Source: Arctopsyche grandis (Eukaryota > Arthropoda > Insecta > Trichoptera > Hydropsychidae). From it: a stretch of DNA of 64,000 nt. The stretch is from the NCBI RefSeq assembly GCF_051622035.1, contig NC_135365.1, positions 22,153,501 through 22,217,500 on the forward strand. Reading direction: 5' to 3'. The position numbers were made by a program, and so were the translations under genes. A model generated the notes under the pieces. The model searched no databases. It was not told the origin of the DNA and saw only the letters and a program-made list of their open reading frames with translations. This document shows positions 58,860 to 64,000 of the stretch, piece after piece. Numbering within the stretch: the stretch's first letter is position 1; each line of letters begins with the position of its first letter.

Positions 58860-59933
58860 CTTATAACTAGAGGTAGGATAGTCACAGTGCTATCCATTGT
58901 TCCATTGTTGTAAATCCTTTGTAAAAAAGGTTCGGCAAACCTTTAACAATGCATTTACAACCTTTGAACAATACGCGGCACCTTCTGGGTCCGGTGACTA
59001 CTTATAACTAGAGCGCGGATAGAGACCGTGTTTTTTCCAGGAATCGGGGCGGTTTGGCTCTATTTACAAAGCTAGAGTAAAAAAAAGGTTCGGCAAACCT
59101 TTAACAATGCATTTACAACAATTGAACAATGAACGGCGCGCTGTGGGTCCGCTCTTTACTTATAACCAGAGGTAGGCTTTTCAAATTGTTAACCTTTTTT
59201 TTGCTCTCTAGAAAGTAAAAAAAAGGTTAACAATAGAAATTGACAAAAGGATCCCATTTTTTTCTGTGCTGGCCCATTTCCGCGCCGACCTCTGGTTATA
59301 ACTAGAGGTCGGAATCTGAAGGGGCCGGAATCACGCCGCCTATTGTTCCATTGTTGTAAATCCTTTGTAAAAAAGGTTCGGCAAACCTTTAACAATGCAT
59401 TTACAATCTTTGAACAATAAACAGCCCCTTCAGATTCCGGTCTCTAGTTATAACTAAGGATCGGCGCCAGAGTGCTTTTGCACAAAAAATATATAGTCAA
59501 CCTTTTTTTTTGCTCTCTAGCTTTTCAGGACAATAGTAATCAACCCTATTTCCTGGGAAAAAAAAACTGAGCGCCGAAGTCTGGTTATAACTAAAGGCCG
59601 GATAACCAAGGTGCCGTCTTGAAAAAAACGGACCCAGAGGGTGCTGTGTATTGTTCATTGCATTGTTAAAGGTTCGCCGAACGTTTTTTTTTTGGACTCT
59701 AGCTTTGTAAATAGAGCTAAACCACCCCGATTTCTGGAAAAAGCACGGTGTCTATCCGGTGTCTAGTTTTAACTAGTGAGCGGACCCAAAGCGCGCCATT
59801 CATTGTTCAATTGTTGTAAATGCTTTGTTAAAGGTTCGTCGAACCTTTTTTTTGCACTCTAGCTTTGTAAATAGAACCAAACCGCCCCGATTCCTGGAAA
59901 AAGCACGCTCTCTATCCGCGCTCTAGTTATAAC
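58860..59933. mobile_element. Array of seven abutting hAT-like MITEs with shared octamer (array 2)
   Basis: Elements: 58868-59000, 59009-59158, 59167-59294, 59303-59446, 59455-59583, 59592-59765 and 59774-59925. Octamers: CTTATAAC (58860, 59001, 59159), GTTATAAC (59295, 59447, 59584), GTTTTAAC (59766), GTTATAAC (59926). Paired ends are visible, e.g. CAGAGGTAGGC / CAGAGGTCGGC and TAGAGGTCGGAATCTGAAGG / TAGAGACCGGAATCTGAAGG. Elements 2 and 7 are the same family in opposite orientation. Confidence 0.88.
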
Positions 59934-60797
59934 CATTTCTACATAGCTTTAAATGACCATGGACAAATTGGTCACAATAAGAACCAATCAAGCATAATTC
60001 TTAAAAAAAAAAAAAATGATTTCCAGGGATATTTACATATTATTATAATCGAGAGACAAATTTGTTTTCGAGAATTTTTTGTTGGACAGTCATTTTACTT
60101 TCTGTCTGCGGAGTGTTCAAGTGTTTTCTCTCCATTGCAAATGTAACCCGTTGCCTTCTGGAGGTCACAGAAAGGAAAGCAGGGAAAGTTAATATCATAT
60201 ATCGATGTTGAATTACAGATCCATCATTACATCTTCATCAAATAATGCCCTTCCTTACCAGTCTACATACTTGCATATATTAAAGTGCTTCAAAAATAAC
60301 TAATGCTAGATAAATAGAAGAAATTAAATTCAGATACAAAGGAAAAATTCTGCCAATATTTATAAATTAATAATACTAGAAACCATAAAAGTATATGTAT
60401 GTACATACATAGGTAACATATACAGCTGAATAGAGGTCAATTAAAAAAAATACATACGTAAATCTAGAACAAATGTATTTAAAAAGGACCTTTACAGTAC
60501 TTTTACCTTTAAATCAACCTATACGTGCTATCAAATTCAATGAACCACAACTATCGGTCTGGAATTTCCAAATTGGAAACTTTTGGAAACAATTTAACAC
60601 GGTCACTGTAACATTACGACAGTTACGTTATCTAGTACAAATACATATGATAACATTTGCATAATTCAATATAGCATTTTAAACAAGTTGACTAAATACA
60701 TAATATGTAACAGTAAATACCCAATTTACACCTAATCTAACGGGAAGGCATTTAAATTTACATCGGCCGTGTGTGTAAACAACTTTTTATCTATAAT
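59934..60797. other. AT-rich DNA upstream of TMEM192, nothing recognised
   Basis: No supported feature. Confidence 0.35.
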
Positions 60798-61880
60798 TAG
60801 GGTGACCCATATTTCTTTGGAGAAAATAAAGGGCGCATAAAGATTCGTTTTACAGCTTGCTTTATGATTTATTATAAAAATATTAGCGCAAAAAATAAAT
60901 TTATAGGCGTTTAAACAATTAAAATCCGACAAAACGAGAGGGTGGCGGAAAGGTAAATATACAAGGCTACATACCATAAGACGTCAAGATAGTCAAAATT
61001 GTAGCATTTTCAAACTTGTCTATTATCATTATTTTTCACCATCGTATTGGCATAATTGATTTGAATATTAATTGTTGACCAAACGGCGCAAAAGGGCAAA
61101 GTTTCAAAACGATCGGAAGAATGTAGGATATAATATAATGTGTTGTCAGATCAATATAGAAGAGCATTGTAAAAAAAATTGATATATTTTTGACTTTCGA
61201 AATTCGCTAGATAATCAATTATGTATTTTAAAAATCACAATTAATCACTCACTTTTGGTATAACAATACTAGATTTTGAATTAAAGACTGTAAAGCCGAA
61301 AAACTGTAAAAATTACGCATTTTCTTAAACGCTTATCTAATATATAATTTCGAAAGAGACTTTGTAAGTTTCTATCTTTGGTTGGGAACTTCGTAAACCA
61401 AACTAAGTTTCTATGACGACAATTCAATTGGTGGAATATTAAATGTTTTATGATTCAAATACATTTAATAAAAAAACAAATGAATATTTACTATTAGATT
61501 CGCCATGTTTACGTTGTTTATATTACAAATACTGAGCGGTATTACAAGCAGGGTAAAACCACTATAATAGTATCTCATAAAGAAAAAAAATCCCAAAAAA
61601 AATCATTGTCGTATTCAAATTTTGTAGGTCAAATTTAGTAAAGATTGATTAGTCTCCGATTCGCTCCGATAATATTTTTTTTGTTCCACAATGTAATTAT
61701 TACTTAATACAGGTTTGGTAAAATTTATGATTTGCATCTTTAAATATTTCAGTGTTAATATTTTGATCGATAGTCGACATTACAAAATAAAGGACAAAAT
61801 GGCAATTTTAGAATATAAATAAATCTAAAGGACAGAGCAGTGAATTAAATGACTGTCCTCTTAAATAAAGAACGTATGGT
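60798..61880. mobile_element. Possible hAT remnant with later insertions
   Basis: TAGGGTGACCCATATTTCTT at the left and AAGAACGTATGGTCAGC at the right resemble the two ends of a hAT element of the GGGTGACCATA type. Internal sequence includes the dispersed repeat at 60963-61260 and a Helitron. No transposase is seen. Confidence 0.3.
61336..61564 (+). mobile_element. Short Helitron with altered 3' end
   Basis: It begins TCTAATATATAATTTCGAAA after an A, contains TTACTATTAGATTCGCCATG and ends GGTAAAACCACTAT where other copies have CACTAG. Just before the end an about 10-bp insertion breaks the CCGAGCGAAGCCGG motif. Confidence 0.7.
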
Positions 61881-62721
61881 CAGCGTATCTACATATGCAT
61901 AATATGTATGTAATACATACGATAGTATAAATGAGTAAAAATTGTGATCAATCAGCGTCACGACTCATCGCTGGCGGCTTTGAAATGTGACACTGCGAGA
62001 AAGTCATAAAACTGCAATAAAACCGGTAATCATCACAATCATCATTTGCATAAGCAAAAGTGCATCTAATGACCCGAGAACGATCGTTTATCGCAATTAC
62101 ATAGTGTCTCAGGTCAGTGCAGATCACTGATGACGATCGAGGTCATCGTCGTACCAGTTAAAAAAAAAAAACAGATAAAGTAAAAATCAACGATAAAAGA
62201 TTCACCGTTCGTATCATCAACGCAGCATCTCACATCTGGTTTATATGTATGTAACTGTAGTCTTCACAATCTCCAACAAAAGTTTGGGTTGTGATTGTTT
62301 GGTTTTTTTTTCTTCTCTTTTTCACGGTCGTTCCGTGTCATTGTTGTTCGCCAAAATGGCGGGAGCACGTGGGCGTTGCATTTTGGCAAAAATTAGAATG
62401 ATTTCCAGTCGTCATTGTCCCGATTCGAATCGATCGAGGAGAGGACAAATGATAGTGATTATATGAAGGTTCAACGGTCGGAAGGTGTGGTCTTATGTAC
62501 ATATCAGCTGATTAAAATACATACTTCATTTCATTAACCTAACAGTAGAAAGAAAAATACGCGATTTCTATTGGTCTGCTAAGATGTTTTAATCAATAGA
62601 AATCGAGATACCCAAGAGAGTTTGTTTAATGCCAAAATCAGTAGAGAGGTGATTAGTGAGAGGATGATTTAATTGCAGTTATATACCCCCAGGTCTATTT
62701 TTATTATGCAGTTTATATTTA
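61881..62721. other. Intergenic DNA, nothing recognised
   Basis: A somewhat GC-richer patch at 62330-62460 has an open frame of 73 codons without family features. I do not call a gene. Confidence 0.35.
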
Positions 62722-63210
62722 ATGCAGAATAGACTAGTGGCTAGCATATAATGCTTTGAACAGAGTGGTCACGGGTTCAAATCCCACTGGTTTCTAGTGG
62801 CCAGACCTTGGATTTGTGACTCCAGGTCGATCGTTTCCTATCAGAGTTTACCAATGTATCTGATTTTCATTGAAACGGCTCCAACAAATTGGCAACCTTA
62901 CCCATTTTCTTGCAAAATCTCGAGTTTTCAGCAATCTTGAATTGTATAAAATGCTGCAAATTTAAAAATTTGACCATTAATGTATCTTTAAATATTAATT
63001 GATATGTATTTACCATATTTACCAAATTCGCTGAATTGTTTAAAAATTCTGCAAATTTACAAATTTGACCATAGATGTCTCTGTGGGTGTTAATTGATAT
63101 GTATTTACTTTGTATAATACTTGTATCAAATGTACAATGTTTCTGGCCAGGAAGGCGCTTTTGGGGTACCTATTGGGCCTTCCTGGTATATATTAAAAAT
63201 AAATAAATAA
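62722..63210 (+). mobile_element. SINE copy 6, head type I, apparently full length
   Basis: The tRNA-like head has an A-box-like TAGTGGCTAGC and a B-box GGTTCAAATCC. The body has GTGACTCCAGGTCGATCGTT, TCAGAGTTTACC and GAAACGGCTCC. A tandem-like middle follows (TTTGACCAT...GATGTCT twice). The tail hairpin is GGCCAGGAAGGCGC ... GGGCCTTCCTGGTAT, then AAATAAATAAA. The best reference copy in the window. Confidence 0.85.
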
Positions 63211-64000
63211 AAGCAAATTATTAAAAAAAAAAATGATAATTTCGGAAATTATTACCGTAACGTTGCACCGCTGTAGTTTATATACGCTACGTACGAAATC
63301 GGGTGTTTCCCGCGTTTTGTCGCATGGCAACGTTATCACGTATCCGTGTCGGTGTTGAGAAAGGTAAAGGTAAGCCCAACCGGCCTTGTTTTGGGCAAAC
63401 ACGGACCGCGGCCAGTACAATGCGGCTCAAATCAGGCGAGATTGAGCGTTCTTGATCGATTTCCCCCACCATCCTTTCCAAACTTTAATGACAAGTACAT
63501 TGGAACGCATCCCAAGTTTTTTTATGCAATATTTTTTGTAGTCAAGTATCATGACTTTCATTTTGTATCACACTTGCACAACGAATTAAGCCAAAGCTTG
63601 TATTCAGCTCGCTCATAGCTCTAAATGCGTGCGTTCGAGCAAGATGCAATGTCAAAGGTTACGCGATATTGAAATGTCAAATTTTTTCAAAGATAATAAC
63701 CTCCCAAAATCGAAATCCATTGTACTGTGACTTTTAGGCCAGGATTAGGGGATGTGAGAAGATTCCGAAAAATCACTGTCAGTTTTTGAGATAATAAATA
63801 TGTATACGTATATGTAAATATAATATGCAATTATATTATAGAAGATTAAATCATTTAATAATATAGGATCTTTATAAATTGCATTTTTTCAGTATAATAT
63901 ACATTAAAAAGCAAACAATGTTGAAGTAGTTAAAAGTGTCAGATGCAGAATTCTTTGGGATATACATATGTAAGTATGTATGTAAACGCTGAAGATATGA
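63211..64000. other. Unassigned right edge
   Basis: A GC-richer stretch at 63240-63480 could be a promoter or first exon of a gene beyond the window. No conserved coding sequence or splice site can be supported. Confidence 0.3.

Noticed and set aside
53563-59933. Regularly spaced short repeats reminiscent of a CRISPR array
   Set aside because: The repeats are only 8 bp, the spacers are hairpins with shared cores, and the DNA is insect nuclear. Transposon target duplications explain it.
62245-62466. A 73-codon frame in a GC-richer patch
   Set aside because: No domain, no splice context, no recognisable homology; cannot be supported.
62735-62810. tRNA gene
   Set aside because: A- and B-box-like motifs are present, but the cloverleaf is degraded and the sequence continues into a repeated SINE body.

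Overview
The window is AT-rich eukaryotic DNA, almost certainly from an insect. It has intron-split genes with GT-AG junctions, an arthropod muscle gene resembling Myofilin, and a dense load of short DNA transposons, Helitrons, tRNA-headed SINEs and LINE fragments. The order cannot be fixed from sequence alone. The short Helitrons look like those common in Lepidoptera, but that is weak evidence.

Five protein-coding genes are supported. (1) The TIA-1/Rox8 RNA-binding protein gene lies on the minus strand at the left edge (933-1844, 3' part outside the window). (2) A Golgi zinc transporter of the ZnT7/SLC30A7 type lies on the plus strand (9157-10408, 3 coding exons). (3) A p24-delta cargo receptor, TMED10/baiser, lies on the minus strand (14593-12505, 5 exons). 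(4) A large plus-strand gene resembling Myofilin (24249-44782) has one short shared first exon, two alternative early terminal exons, a 39-nt microexon, a core of four exons and two alternative C-terminal ends. (5) The lysosomal membrane protein gene TMEM192 lies on the minus strand (57725-47845). Genes 1/2 and 3/4 are divergent, and 2/3 and 4/5 are convergent. The genes are ordinary housekeeping or muscle genes and do not form a pathway.

Between and inside the genes: a complex satellite (1-895, with a related block at 46.6 kb); six SINE copies sharing one body but two tRNA-like heads; LINE fragments at 3.2-3.9, 17.5 and 19-20.2 kb; many MITEs with target-site duplications (TSDs) that can be read directly (8 bp hAT-like, 9 bp Mutator-like, TTAA piggyBac-like, TA Tc1-like); a truncated hAT transposase at 36.5-37.4 kb; and a head-to-tail trimer of Helitrons at 49.7-50.4 kb.

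The most unusual structure is a set of three arrays of hAT-like hairpin elements (53563-55438, 58860-59933, 21968-22454). Neighbouring elements abut and are separated by a single copy of nearly the same octamer (GTCATAAG, GTTATAAC or the reverse complement CTTATGAC). N elements therefore have N+1 copies of the duplicated target, as expected if each insertion reused the target made by the previous one.
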